Source of the DNA: Coriolopsis trogii
Lineage: Eukaryota > Basidiomycota > Agaricomycetes > Polyporales > Polyporaceae
Assembly (NCBI GenBank): GCA_020543525.1
Contig: JAHYIO010000031.1
Coordinates: 992,001 to 1,056,000 of the forward strand
Length of the DNA: 64,000 nt
Direction: 5' to 3'
Both the position numbers and the translations under genes were made by a program. Under the pieces are notes generated by a model. The model searched no databases. It was not told the origin of the DNA and worked only from the letters and a program-made list of their open reading frames with translations. Below are positions 21,382 through 34,140 of this stretch, piece by piece (within the stretch, counting starts at the first letter, position 1; each line of letters opens with the position of its first letter).

Positions 21382-22351
21382 CTCGGGTGGAAGGAACGTG
21401 AAGGGAAGACGCGGAGATGGTGGGGAAGGAAAGAGCAAGGAAAAAGGACCCGGAGGGCGCAGAAGAAGAAGTAATAAAGGAGAACGGGGACGGGAACGGA
21501 CGTGACAGTTTCGTCTCTGGGGGCGTGTACCTGGGCCAAGCGCGAGAAAGCGTCCGGGGAACGCGAAGACGGGTATATAAACCCCAGCCTGGGCGTGTGC
21601 CCCTCGCCGAGTCGCCCAGCGCGCGGTTTACGCGGACCCGCTGCGTCGGGAGGTACTTGATGTGATGAACGGGACTCGTATGTTTGCCTTCCGTGGGTCC
21701 GCGATTGGCTGGCGGGCGCGAAGTATCTGGATATTTGATCAATACACGGGTTGGCCTGAAGGAGCGCTGGCTGCTTGACCTGGATACCGTCATAACCATG
21801 GCCAAGGCTGTGAGATTGACATCGACGTGGCTGCAGGGACGCATGGGCTTGGTTCGATCAGGAGAAAGGCGGGGACTTCCTGGCAGATTGGTACCAGGCG
21901 CCCCTGGTTCCAGTGCTATAAGTTACCGTATTGTGGTCGCAGGACACCACACCCGCTTGGATGATGGTGCCATACAAGACAGACGTGTGTGGTTTGGAAG
22001 GAAGAGGATTGGATGAGTCGGCGGCGCGGTGGACAGAGTACAAGATGCCATCAGAAATCAATCGGCGACCTGACGCGAGGAGTCACAGCCACACAATCCG
22101 GGTGAAGGCGGATAAGTAAGTATCTCGAGTGCAGCAAGCACTCACAACCTTGCGACGATTCTGAGGAGTCGCATGCTGTTACCACGAGACGAACGCGATT
22201 CAGATGAAGTATGAGTATTGCGCACTATGCATTCTATGTACATTCACTCGCACGAGTCCGTATACTGATGGATCATAGAAAAAATACTAGTACAATGATG
22301 AACTGCGAGACCGAGTAGGAGTGTCTGATCGAGCCAAAGAACGAGAATGTG
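21382..22351. other. Intergenic region upstream of the sedolisin gene
   Basis: Nearly 1 kb with no supported exon. It has a TATA-like element at 21573-21582 in the minus orientation and is flanked by the 3' end of the F-box gene. Confidence 0.4.
21573..21582 (-). promoter_or_regulatory. TATA-like box for the sedolisin gene
   Basis: The nearly palindromic GTTTATATAC (minus strand) lies about 190 bases upstream of the ATG at 21381. Confidence 0.4.
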
Positions 22352-23669
22352 CTAAAACTGCGTCGTATCATACGCCACCCCAAGGTGGACACTCAACACA
22401 TTCCTTCGCACCAAGTCCGGGAAGCGCGCCGCCAGAATCTCTGGGATGCTCCGATGCTGGAACAAGTCGCCCGTCGGATGGTGAGTGAGGCGCACCTTTC
22501 TCAGCGTTGTGCGCCAGTTGCCCTGAAGCAGATTCACGATCTCCTTGAAGACGGGAGACATGGCCTTGGCCTGGTACATGTCGAGCGTGAAATCGAGCGA
22601 GATGTTCGTCAGCGCGAGATTCTTGGCTGCTCGCAGGATTATCGGGACCCAGCGCAGGTTATGGTCTTGGATGTCTACAACGTGAAGATGGAGCGAGGTG
22701 AGCGAACCGTGGTACGGGAGACACGATGCGATGTTGTTGATGTGTTCTGCATGAGAGGAAGGGGTTATGTCAGTTGCCAGTCCAGGCTTCAGAGCGTCCC
22801 GGCCAAAGAGCAGAACAGGGCAGAGCGAACGGCGACTCACCAAGCTGGTTTGGCGTTGCAATGAGTGGCGTTAGGGTCAACGACTCGAGAGTGGAGCCGG
22901 CATTCGCAAGCCTATGCAGAAAATTCCCCGCGTTGGGCAGGAGGAGCGGCGGGATGTGCACCAGCCCGAGTTCACGAAGCGACTGCTGCGACTCGAACCA
23001 GAAGAATGTCGCGACATACTCCATGGAAGATAGCTGTTCCAGGAAGAGCTTCCTCAGGTTCGGCAGTCTGTTGTGCATGGATAGCATCATCTCCGGCTGG
23101 GGGCTGACCGGAGGCTGGTAGATGTCGAAGCGGGTGTGTGTGATGCTGAGCGACTCGAGCAAGGGGAAGGTGAATGCCAGATTATGCACGTCGTGGGAGC
23201 TGTGGAAACTGCTATGAGCAAGCCGCAGGTCCCGTACCCCAGCGAAGGATTGCAGCGCGGTCCAGAATTCGAGCGGGAACGTCACGCAGTCGAGGAACTC
23301 GAACGTGATCGTGCGGACGTTCGGCAGGAGATGCGCAAGTCGGGCGGGGACGCCGACGATCCAATCCGTGGGTAGTGTTGAAGAGTAGTGGGGTTTGCCT
23401 CGGATGTGCAAGTGCTGCACCAGGGCCGTCTTGCCGTTGGCGACGACAGCATGGGCGAACACTTCCAACGCGGCGGCCTTTGACAGGCGCGCAATTTTGT
23501 AGAGCATGTTTTCGCAAGCATCGTGAAACGTTCGACACGTGAAGAGACATGCCAGGAGCGCTGGACGGTCAAGGTAGTCGAAGATGGACATTATGAGCTC
23601 GACCGGCAAAGAGGTGACAGCTCCCTGGAAGGCAGCGCGGTCAGACGGTTTCGACTGGTGACCGTTCAT
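22352..23669 (-). CDS. F-box / leucine-rich-repeat protein
   Basis: Probable substrate adaptor of an SCF ubiquitin ligase. The N-terminus carries an F-box, LPVELIMSIFDYLDRPALLA with a following CRTFHDAC. The rest consists of irregular leucine-rich segments such as LLPNVRTITFEFLDC, RLPNLRKLFLEQLSS, SLRELGLVHIPPLL and STLESLTLTPLIA, and in the last exon SLTSLHLHVVDIQDHNLRWV. An intron after QLG (about 22751-22843) joins to HINNIASCLPYHG in phase 1. The ATG at 23669 sits right behind a clear acceptor (tttgtttcag), so the leader is spliced. Families of this kind are expanded in agaricomycetes and their targets are usually unknown. Confidence 0.8.
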
Positions 23670-24113
23670 CTGAAACAAAAGTCAGGCTAAGTTGCGCAAT
23701 GACATGAGAAAACTCACCTTTGAGCAGGCGGATTGTAGTGGATGAACACTAGCGAGATGACGCTAACTTGAAGGCTGTCTACGCAGGACTTGAGTCAGCA
23801 TAGGTTCACCGAATAGACTGCAGAACGTACGTGTTGGAAGACACTCAACAGAAGGCCTTTGATTGAATACAACGTTCAGACGAGCAACGTAGTCTTCTGT
23901 CGTGACCTGTGATAAAACAGAGGGCGTCTGGTGAGGCAAATGACGAAGCAACGACGCGCGTCTGCACCAGCGTAGAAGTCGACAATTGACCAAGCGGCGA
24001 GACAGGCGAGCGGTTACACGAGGTGACGTGAAAAACGCAGCGACGATGGCAGATCAGAGGTAGAGTCAGATATCTGTGGTAGGGACACTAGACGAGTGCG
24101 GTTCCTTTATACC
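23670..24113 (-). promoter_or_regulatory. Intron-containing 5' leader and promoter of the F-box gene
   Basis: Upstream of the ATG at 23669 there are at least two plausible leader introns on the minus strand: gtgagttttctc...tttgtttcag (about 23670-23718) and gtacgttctgcag...gcgtag (about 23784-23831). A TATA-like GGGTATAAAGG is at about 24103-24113. The leader exons contain no convincing coding sequence in frame. Confidence 0.4.
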
Positions 24114-24940
24114 CTTCTCCGTCATCTCAAAGCTTTGACCGAGTTGGCATCTGCCAACGCCAGCGCAGTAGCCATAGATGTTGTCTTAGCATGGCAAGTA
24201 GACATATTGCTATGTGCGGTGTCCTCGCGAGTGCCGGATATTCGATCGCAACGTTCATTGCCATTGTGTCACGACAGTGGTCAAAAGCGGCGCGGTTCAG
24301 TAGTGAGGACAATGACGCCTCTCCTTCTTCATCTAGAAAGCTCCGTGGGAGTGATTACAGTGATACATGGTGAATTTGTGGACCATATACATCACCTTGC
24401 GAAGAGGAGACAGTTTCTGGAAAAGGAGCAGACACTGGTGTTACACAGCTCTGAGGCGCGCGCGCTAGACACTGTCAGTACCTCATGCGCTCCGCAGAAT
24501 CGATACACTGGCTGCAGGACGCTAGCATCATACCGTATCCCTGACCGGTAACGTCCCCCTGTACAGTGAGCAAGGCGATCAAAGCGGGGTTCGGAGCAAG
24601 ACATGCGATACAACATCGCCGTTGCGCACAACCCTGTCTGAAACAAGACAGCAACGTGTGACATGCACGTCAACCACAATGGACGCAAAGACGAGATCGC
24701 AGAGAGATACGTCGACTGGCCGTGGCAACATCCAGAGGGACAAGACACTTGAACACGGGACACCACTCACACCCACATAGGCAGAAAAGTGCAGACAGAA
24801 TAGAAGACAAAAAGAAATACAATAATTACAACCACAGCGTGCGATAGCATGGAAATGTGGCGTAACGACGACAGGCGGACCAGACTCCATAATAAGTAAA
24901 CAGAACGTAGCGGAGCGCGATGCTCCGGCCGCCTCCCCGC
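24114..24940. other. Intergenic region
   Basis: No supported gene. A 151-codon open frame at 24096-24551 has no domain and no splice support. The right end should be the 3' UTR of the fumarate reductase gene. Confidence 0.4.
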
Positions 24941-27120
<2,180 letters not shown>

Positions 27121-27410
27121 GATTCGTGGATGCGTGTAGAGGATGGGGGAGGAGGGGGAGGAGAGCAAGGATGAGTGCGAGACGACGAGCGAGTGCTCTT
27201 TCTATGTCCGTTCCGGGTCACCTGAGCCACGGGAGCGGGGACATGTGAATCCCGGCGCGGGCCCGCCGCCCAATGGACGGCGTCCAATCGAGTCTAAGCG
27301 CACTCGTAATCACGCCGTTTGCTCTCCTCCGATGCGGGGGTGCCGCAAATCCCATGCATTCTGCCCCAGACTCGACGTCTAGATCTACTCCGTGCCGGTC
27401 TTCTACAAAT

Positions 27411-28597
27411 TCAAGCTGCAACCCCGGTCTCCAGTACCCCGCACACCCGCTCGACCATCTCTGTCATGCTCATCTCGAGGCCGTCGAACAGCAACAGGCC
27501 CTCCACCTTTCCGTTAGGCTTGCCATGCTCGACATCCCCGTTCTCCAAGATCCCTTCGTGGGCTTCGACGTACGCCGGCCACACGATCTGCTCCCAGTAG
27601 TTAGGGGGATCGCGCCACAGGCTGCCCTCTGGATCGGATTGCACTCCGGGGTCGCGTCGGGCGGTTTATTGGAGCACACATTTCGGCCGGCGGCGAAAGG
27701 GCGGACATAAGGTGCGGGGTTGTGGATTGCGAAATAGAGCGGAGGGGAGAACGTTAGGATCCAATATCACTGTGCGCGGCGACAGCGGCGGAACATGGTC
27801 CTACCTGCGGTGTGGTACCCATGTCTGTCATGTCTTCGTTGCTTGAGCACCTCGTAGGGCACCCGAAGGAAGACACGGTAGTCTAGCTTCTCAACGACTT
27901 CCTGCATACCGGGTTCAATAGCTCCCTCATGACCGCATGCCTTGTGTGACTTACCGGGTGCCAATAGAGCAAGAAGCCGTCCACGATCACCCACTTGATT
28001 TCTTCGCCTTTCTCTGCATGCTCCTTCTCTATGCGCTCGAAATGGCGTTTCCACTTTAGGTAAACGGCGTCGTCTATCGGTATGTCCTTCTGCTCATTAA
28101 GGTGGTCGTGTGAGACGTGTTCCGGAGGGATCACTCCCGTGCGTTTGACCTGAAGTAGTGTCACATCGTGAATGGGACATGTACGGACGGGATCCGACTC
28201 GCCTCTTCCAGGGCTTTGATCATCCTGGGCCATTCAATTGCGCCATCGGCTTTGTCCCAATCTTGTACTCCGTACTTGGGATGTATAGGGACCATCTCCT
28301 GCGGCTGCAGAGTAACACACATGAGATCGGGAAACGGATCAGCACGATGCTAACTGACTGGCGCAAAGTCCTATGCAAATATATATCAATGTGAAGCTGC
28401 ATCTCGGGTTGCGACGCTTAGGCACATACATCCTGGTGTACAATCACACTGTTAGGGAGGATGCGACGGAGGTGCTTGGCTAGCGTGGTCTTTCCTGAAC
28501 ATGTCGCACCCCTTGTGTTTTGGTCAGCATAAGTAGTCCTCGTAATCTCGGAAGACAAGGCGCACCCTATCCCGACCAATATGACTCGCGTCTTCAT
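27411..28597 (-). CDS. Nicotinamide riboside kinase-like (Nrk1 type)
   Basis: Predicted kinase of nicotinamide riboside in NAD salvage, cytosolic. The spliced P-loop reads VGIGGATCSGKTTLAKHL. It continues PNSVIVHQDDFAPPQEMVP, then IHPKYGVQDWDKADGAIEWP, VKRTGVIPPEHVSHDHLNEQ, KWVIVDGFLLYW, RVFLRVPYEVLKQRRHDR and EGSLWRDPPNYWEQIVWP, the expected order of the NRK/uridine-kinase-like family. The gene is finely split: a 12-nt exon (28359-28370) encodes DFAP, and the junction before VKRTG fits a GC-AG intron (28150-28202, gcgagt donor). The last exon joins G|AG at 27632 to complete TAEGSLWRD. It lies 290 bases downstream-side of the fumarate reductase gene, which is a coincidence of NAD-linked redox functions unless co-expression is shown. 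Confidence 0.78.
28150..28202 (-). other. Candidate GC-AG intron
   Basis: A 53-nt gap with donor GAG|gcgagt and acceptor ctacttcag is needed to join ALEE to VKRTGVIPP in frame. The only GT alternative that keeps frame would be 35 nt long, shorter than the other introns in this window. Confidence 0.5.
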
Positions 28598-28983
28598 AGT
28601 ATCCGGGCCTTCTGGGAGGGGTTCGCCGAGCGCTATCGAAGTCGGGATCAATCGTACCTGCGTCATACGTCCGAAAGGAGCCCTTACATACCTGCAGCTA
28701 ATTGGCCTCAAGGCCCTGTATGAGTGAAAGTCAAGATGGTCGTTGAATACATAGGGCGACCGCTGCGTAATGCGTAATCGAGAGCAGATGAAGAGTCACC
28801 GGGTCGACGCGCCGATGGGCCGAGAAGATTAGATAAGATCAAGTCCGCCATGAGCGGCTGTTGTGCTCCTGTTACAATTAGACGCGCTCGCCACACCTGT
28901 TCTTTCAAGTTTCAACTCTCTACTGAAGTTCAACCATCTCTGTGACTTCTGCACACGCCCCTGTCCACTACTATAATAGAAAT
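28598..28983. other. Divergent promoter region
   Basis: Lies between the minus-strand kinase gene and the plus-strand gene at 28984. No exon is supported. Confidence 0.4.
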
Positions 28984-30245
28984 ATGTCGTCAGACTCAGA
29001 CATTATGTCTCAATTTACGGCCTTGGACGAACTCATCCAAGTGGTGTATCAAGGCACCGCTCGTTTTGTGATTCTGTCCTCTGTGGACGACGCGAGCTGG
29101 ACGGTTCACGTCGGACTCACAGGTGATGAGGGCCGCTGGTGGCGCGGAAAGTGGACGGAGAAGGACGTGAAGAACACAGTGGTACGTGATGATACCGCTC
29201 GAACTCTTCTACTACCCTAACCAAATCGCGTCTGGCCACAAAGGGCTCAAAAGTCTCGTCCTTCCTCCTAGAATCCTTCGTCGAGAAGATTGCGGACACG
29301 TTCATTAAGGGCGATATTACGATAGGAGACTGGAACGCCGCTAAGGGCGCACAAATAGACGTAAGTGGTCTCGTGCGGACCGCGATCGCTCTACGCGTGC
29401 ATACTGAAGCCGACTGGAGGCAATCCCGGAACTGCTGTAGTTGGTCCTTGGGACGAGCGTGAAGACGCCTATCCGTGTACCCCTGAATGAGCTTTCCCCC
29501 GAAGAAGGCGCCGCTTATGCCACAAAAGTCTTCGCAGAGGTATGTGTGTGTATTCCTTCTGAAGTGGTTGTGATTGTGGACACAGTTCGCCACCCACGCC
29601 TCTGCAATACGTACAGATGGCTTCCCATTTACTCACCCAACTGTACACAGATTGCGTTGCAGGCTCAGTCAAGGAGGTGTCGCCTCCACCCGTCCACATT
29701 AGCCTACGAGGCTCCCAAGGATACGTTCGCTCAGGCGCCTGCTGAAGGTACAATCTGTTGGTACGATGGCCAACGGAACTCGCTGAACGATTGTGGGTCA
29801 TGCACGCAGGCTCAAGCTCCACAAAGGCGGCTTCCCGACGTACACCCAGCCCTGAACCTACCCCAAAGAAAACGCGTGACAGTCTTCACAAGCACAAAGA
29901 GAAGGGGAAAGACCGGGACGTGCCGAAGGCCTCGTCGACTGTTCCACACCCCTCGGAAAACAGATATAAGCGCAAAGCGGAGGAGGCCGAAGAACAGATC
30001 GAGGCCCTGAAAGCAGAGCTGGAGAAGACGAAGCGCAAACAGGGGGCGATTATGACCACTCCCTCCAAGCTCCTCCCGGTACCGAGTGCGCCCCTCTCTT
30101 CCCACCGTCTCCCAGCATTGTGCTCATTCTAAGTACAGAGGCGAAGGCTCCCGCCGTGTCAAGGCCAAAGGGTGCGTCCTTGGCAAACCCTACGAAGAAG
30201 GCGCGCAAATACCAGGCCCTCGAGTTTGAGAGCGACGACGAGTAG
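28984..30245 (+). CDS. Possible PAXX/XRCC4-like DNA end-joining factor
   Basis: Six exons (28984-29181, 29244-29360, 29441-29539, 29651-29747, 29810-30085, 30139-30245) give an in-frame 297-residue protein. The N-terminal 140 residues look like a beta-rich head (RFVILSSVDDASWTVHV, WWRGKWTEKDVKNTV, DLVLGTSVKTPIRVPLNEL) followed by a helix (EGAAYATKVFAEIALQAQSR). Then a Ser/Thr/Pro/Lys linker, a coiled coil (KRKAEEAEEQIEALKAELEK) and a basic tail ending ARKYQALEFESDDE. A head domain plus helix plus a short C-terminal motif with a hydrophobic-x-Phe is the layout of the XRCC4-like superfamily (PAXX ends with a Ku-binding GVDFDET-type motif). The assignment is structural analogy; identity to a named family is not visible. 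Alternative: a lineage-specific nuclear protein. Confidence 0.45.
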
Positions 30246-30570
30246 TCTCTAGTTTTCTATTTCTTGCAACTCTGTGCAATGAAATCTAAGTTATCTGGCG
30301 TCGTTCAGACACCGTTGACTGGATCACAAGTATGTGACAGACTGAATGGTAGTTTCAACACTCATAGGCGACGTGATATGCCAATGGAGGGAGTATAGCT
30401 CATGCACTCGGAGATCAGAGTCAGTGCATCCATTGCCTCATTGGGTAAAGAACCTGAGAATATCACAACAGATCACAACACGTGCAGTACTCAACACAGC
30501 CTTCACTGCGCGTTTATCTGAACTCATTCATAAAGCCACAGCATATTGATTGTGTACGCAAGATCACAAC
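30246..30570. other. Short intergenic spacer
   Basis: Contains no coding exon that I can support. Confidence 0.4.
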
Positions 30571-31275
30571 ATGAACTTCCATCTCCTCGAGGAAGAGTAT
30601 GCTCCGCTACACCAACCTCAGACCAGCGCCCATCGCGTGCTCTTCGTGCTGTCTTTGAAGCGCTTTTGCATGCTCGCCTTCCAGGCAGTAGAGCGCACAG
30701 CCTATTTTGTTATCTCGTATATCCTTCTCTTCGGCGTGGCACACCTAATACCCCCATTCGACTCGTCCGACAACTTCACCTCGTTCCAATTCCGCCGAAG
30801 CTATTACATCGGCGTCGGAGCCACATCCGCTACCCTGCTCCTCTCTTTCTTCGTCTTCGTCATCCCATTCGCTATGCGTCTCAGGGAATGTTCCGCAAGT
30901 GGCACTTTCGGGCCCGCAAACGACCTGAGACGGAGGTGGACGCCAACGGTATGGACGGACGACGTGCGTCATGCGTGCGCTCAGATATGGGCGGCGCTTA
31001 CGTGCGGTGCGAGTGCGCTCCTGCTTCGAGGGGACGGGTCTGGGCGCCCGACTCTTGACCCGTTCCACGCGGCGGTGGTGGGTGCCGTCGGGAGGTGGAT
31101 GTGGCTGGGATTACGGCGGCAAAGTTTACAGGAACAGAAGGAGAGGGAGGATGATGGGGATGGTGTGTGGCGGACAAATGTGAGTTCTTGCAGACATGTT
31201 GCATGCGAAGCGTCCAGAAACTTCAGCTGCTGGCACGTTGATGCAGAATACCACTCTTCCGTTGTGCGACGGTAG
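30571..31275 (+). CDS. Small membrane protein, DVRH family, copy 1
   Basis: Not a known family to me. The product is about 210-230 residues. It starts NFHLLEEEYAPLHQPQ, then has two membrane segments: one in FQAVERTAYFVISYILLFGVAH, followed by LIPPFDSSDNFTSFQF, and one in YYIGVGATSATLLLSFFVFV. The third part has the recurring signature GPANDLRRRWTPTVWTDDVRH then CAQIWAALTC. The C-terminal region is LDPFHAAVVGAVGRWMWLGLRRQ. After GDGVWRTN the sequence gtgagttc suggests a short intron to AAACTTCAG and a nearby stop; the C-terminus is uncertain. It sits 530 bases before a clear paralog (31805-32398), so the two form a tandem duplication. Confidence 0.55.
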   Translation: MNFHLLEEEYAPLHQPQTSAHRVLFVLSLKRFCMLAFQAVERTAYFVISYILLFGVAHLIPPFDSSDNFTSFQFRRSYYIGVGATSATLLLSFFVFVIPFAMRLRECSASGTFGPANDLRRRWTPTVWTDDVRHACAQIWAALTCGASALLLRGDGSGRPTLDPFHAAVVGAVGRWMWLGLRRQSLQEQKEREDDGDGVWRTNVSSCRHVACEASRNFSCWHVDAEYHSSVVRR

Positions 31276-31804
31276 CTGATCATCCATTTGTTACAGAGTT
31301 GAACCCGAGAAGAGGCGTGGTGTGTCAGTCCAACTTTCAGAAGCCTTCTAACCAATGTCGCGAGCTTGTGCATGGGAATTGCACGGGGAGGTATATGGTT
31401 CTCCCTTAGCAGTGCGATCCTTCGGAGAGTGACTGGCTGTGAATGGAAGGACCTCTTGGTGGTACCTGAGAGCATCGATTTTGTTTCTGAACAGCCTTCT
31501 CGTCGGCGGACTACCCCAGGTATGGGATTGGGTTCCATGCGATCTCCTGCTTAGGCTCTCTCGTCCATCTCAACAGGCTCTCCCTCCTGTCCATTATGCA
31601 TGGCTCTGGGAGGCCTATCGAGCACCGTCTCTGGATGCAAATGGTACGTATGTCGAGTAATAGGGAGCTGTTCGCTAACGGTGTCTGACAAGCTTCTTCG
31701 AATTCGTAGCCTGAGCTCCATGACATCTAGCGAGAATGGACGACGCTTCTGCGAAGCAGAGAATGACATACATAAAGCCTGACCAGTGATGCCCAAGTGT
31801 CTCA
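31276..31804. other. Intergenic spacer within the tandem
   Basis: Between the two copies of the small membrane protein. Short open frames here share no similarity with either copy. I find no supported exon. Confidence 0.35.
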
Positions 31805-32398
31805 ATGTCGTCGTCTCCCCCGTGAGTATGGATCGTTGCGGCTATTCATTGACAGTGGTCACTAAAATGCTTCATTTATGGCAGGGCGGAATGGGAGGCT
31901 ATTGAGGAGTACACGCCTCTGATAGGAAGACACCGCCCTTCGCCAGTGGCCCTCTTCTTCCTCTTATCCATGAGAAGGCTGGACTTGCTCGACGTGCAAG
32001 GTTTAGAGCGGTCATCATGCACCTGTCTGGCTTACGTCGCCTTCTCCTGCCTGGCTCGCCTCGCCCCCGGCTTCGACAGCAGCGGCGCATTCACCTCTGA
32101 CTGTCTCGAGATAGTCTACATGGCCGTTCTCGCGGCATGGCCTACCACTATCCTCCACCTTCTCGTCTTCTCTATCCCCCTTGGTTTCGAAATACGTCGA
32201 TGCGCGGCAGCTCGCACGCTAGGGCCGGCGAACGACCTCATGCTTGGGTGGACCCCCGACTTCTGGTGTGGAGACGTCCGCCACGAGTGTGCGCAGCTAT
32301 GGGCGGCGCTCACGTGCGTTTCGGCATGGAGTGTGTATGCCAAGGGTCCGGCATTGGATCCATTTCATGCGGGAGTTGTTGGGGCAGTTGGAAGATAA
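31805..32398 (+). CDS. Small membrane protein, DVRH family, copy 2 (truncated)
   Basis: Exon 1 is 17 nt (31805-31821, starting at ATGTCGTCG), followed by an intron 31822-31884 and a second exon; together they give 176 codons in frame. The sequence parallels copy 1: IEEYTPLIG against LEEEYAPLH, two membrane segments (SCTCLAYVAFSCLARLAPGF, MAVLAAWPTTILHLLVFSIP), LGPANDLMLGWTPDFWCGDVRH, then CAQLWAALTC and LDPFHAGVVGAVGR. Directly after GAVGR the codon for the Trp of copy 1 is TAA; the following 27 codons remain alignable (IWLRIRWEHLEAEICREDGG against MWLGLRRQSLQEQKEREDDG). So this copy is either C-terminally shortened or a young pseudogene. Confidence 0.5.
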
Positions 32399-33064
32399 AT
32401 ATGGCTAAGGATCCGCTGGGAACACCTTGAAGCAGAGATATGTCGAGAAGATGGGGGCGATGGCGTCTGGCAGGATGAGGTACGTTGCGCTTTGCCGAGT
32501 GTCAGGCTCAGAGGGCTCACGAACCACGCAAGACTTAACTCTATGTTTGACCCGGCATCCAAGCCGTTGGACATGCGGCGGGCCGATGTCCAATGACGCC
32601 AGTAGGTTTACTCTACTTCGCCGTCGCGCTCTACCTGCGGCGCATTATTGAAGCTCGCACTCCCATGCTGATCACTCAGGCTGCTGTAGTGGACAATAAT
32701 ACCGGCTTATAAATCAATGGATCACTCCAGTTTTGTCCAGACTCGACTTCGATGCACGTTCGAAGTTTGTGGTCGGACTTCTAGGCGCCGCATTCTAGGT
32801 ATAGTATAGCAAACCCGGACTCTTCCAGACCATGGCATGGTGATGACCTTTGTGTCGAGTTCCCGAAATATATGAAGGACACTTGTTGTGGGCTTGCCTC
32901 GATCTGAACGTCGACCGGCCTCGTTGGCTCTACCCGACTCCTTACATTCTCTCAAAACACATATAAAGCCTCAAATTTGGTTGTCGACATCGTCAACGCA
33001 ACAAACCTCACCTTGCAGTTGGTCTTGCCTACAACTAGTCTTGCGACACTAGCCTCGTCGAGCG
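32399..33064. other. Intergenic region with relic coding tail
   Basis: The first 80 bases are the untranslated relic of the C-terminus described for copy 2. The remainder has no supported exon. A TATA box is at 32962-32967. Confidence 0.4.
32962..32967 (+). promoter_or_regulatory. TATA box
   Basis: ATATAAAG lies about 100 bases upstream of the ATG at 33065. Confidence 0.45.
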
Positions 33065-33626
33065 ATGTCGTCGATTACTACTCCACACAGCCACTGGTTA
33101 TCCGACTGTCTCTGCGAGCTCATGGCTTCCCCGCACATTTCCATGCCTTCCCATGGCGGTATGCACATGGGTCCTGGGCCGGTGGACATGTTCACCGTCC
33201 GGTTCAACCAGTACATCATGCCTGAAGCTCGTGGCACCATCTGTGGACGCGTCGTTGATCGGGAGGAGTTGAAGGAGGGTCTCCTGAATCTACAGAAGAA
33301 GTGGAACACGGAGGACGTCAAGGTTATGCAGGAGAGTAGCCCGCATGGCTTCCCGCTCAGCCACAATGTGGTACGCATTTGTGTTCATAACGTCTTCGAG
33401 AAGCATTCATAGGTTCTCGTTACTAGTTGAGCACGGAAGTTGAGTTCACGCCTGAGGGCAACCATATGCCAGAAGTTGTGACCGCAGAGGCCTCGTACGT
33501 GTCCTCGCTAGTGTATCGTGAAACATTCAACCAATATGTAGTCTGTTCAGGGTCGCCGAAGTGGAAGGTGAAGAGCAGATACGGTTTCTGAAGATAGAGG
33601 GAAATGCTGCTCTATTTCGGGTATAA
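33065..33626 (+). CDS. Small protein of unknown function
   Basis: Three exons give about 150 residues. Exon 1 encodes a His/Met/Pro-rich start (HISMPSHGGMHMGPGPVD) then MFTVRFNQYIMPEARGTIC and REELKEGLLNLQKKWNTED. Introns at about 33370-33426 and 33497-33540 join to LSTEVEFTPEGNHMP and LFRVAEVEGEEQIRFLKIEG, ending NAALFRV at 33626. No domain is recognised. The mix of short strands and one amphipathic helix suggests a small folded domain. The ATG choice follows the TATA at 32962; an internal Met (MASPHIS) is an alternative. Confidence 0.5.
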
Positions 33627-34140
33627 CCTCTCAAGATCTCATGACCAAAGGATTCCCATGTATAATAGTTGACTTACTGCCTAATACTGGCCTCGCCGAC
33701 GTCTCCTATATATGCCACTGATGCCACTATGGCTTTCGTATCATGTACATGTAGTATGGAAGTAGTGACGATTCCAACTTGTATGCGCATCATTGTGTAA
33801 CAGGCCTCGTCTGGATAGGCAATCCTCTTCTATGCCAAGCTGATCTCATGGGCTACATATGTGGATCGCTTGCGAATATCATCGTTGTGCTCTCCGAGAG
33901 CCATTCAATCGACGCGCGCGCGGCAGCCTTGCACCATCTCTCGCAATACCACATCAATTGACGCCAGCACGGATCTTCTCCTCTGCCATTCCTTGGCTTT
34001 TCGACTCTTAAAATGTCCCCGCGACACATTTCGACTCGCGTTCGCTCTGCTGTTCCATTTCGTGGAACTTTCTCTGCTGGAACAGGCACGTCTGTGTCAG
34101 CTTGAGAAGAATCAGGCTCACGACTCCGTACCGTGGGCTC
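33627..34140. other. Intergenic region before the permease
   Basis: No supported exon. Should contain the permease promoter. Confidence 0.4.

Noticed and set aside
21140..21505. Plus-strand frame opposite the sedolisin start
   Set aside because: Arg/Lys/Glu-rich antisense artefact over the signal peptide and promoter.
24096..24551. 151-codon open frame in the intergenic region
   Set aside because: No domain or intron-exon consistency, and it overlaps a leader/promoter on the other strand.
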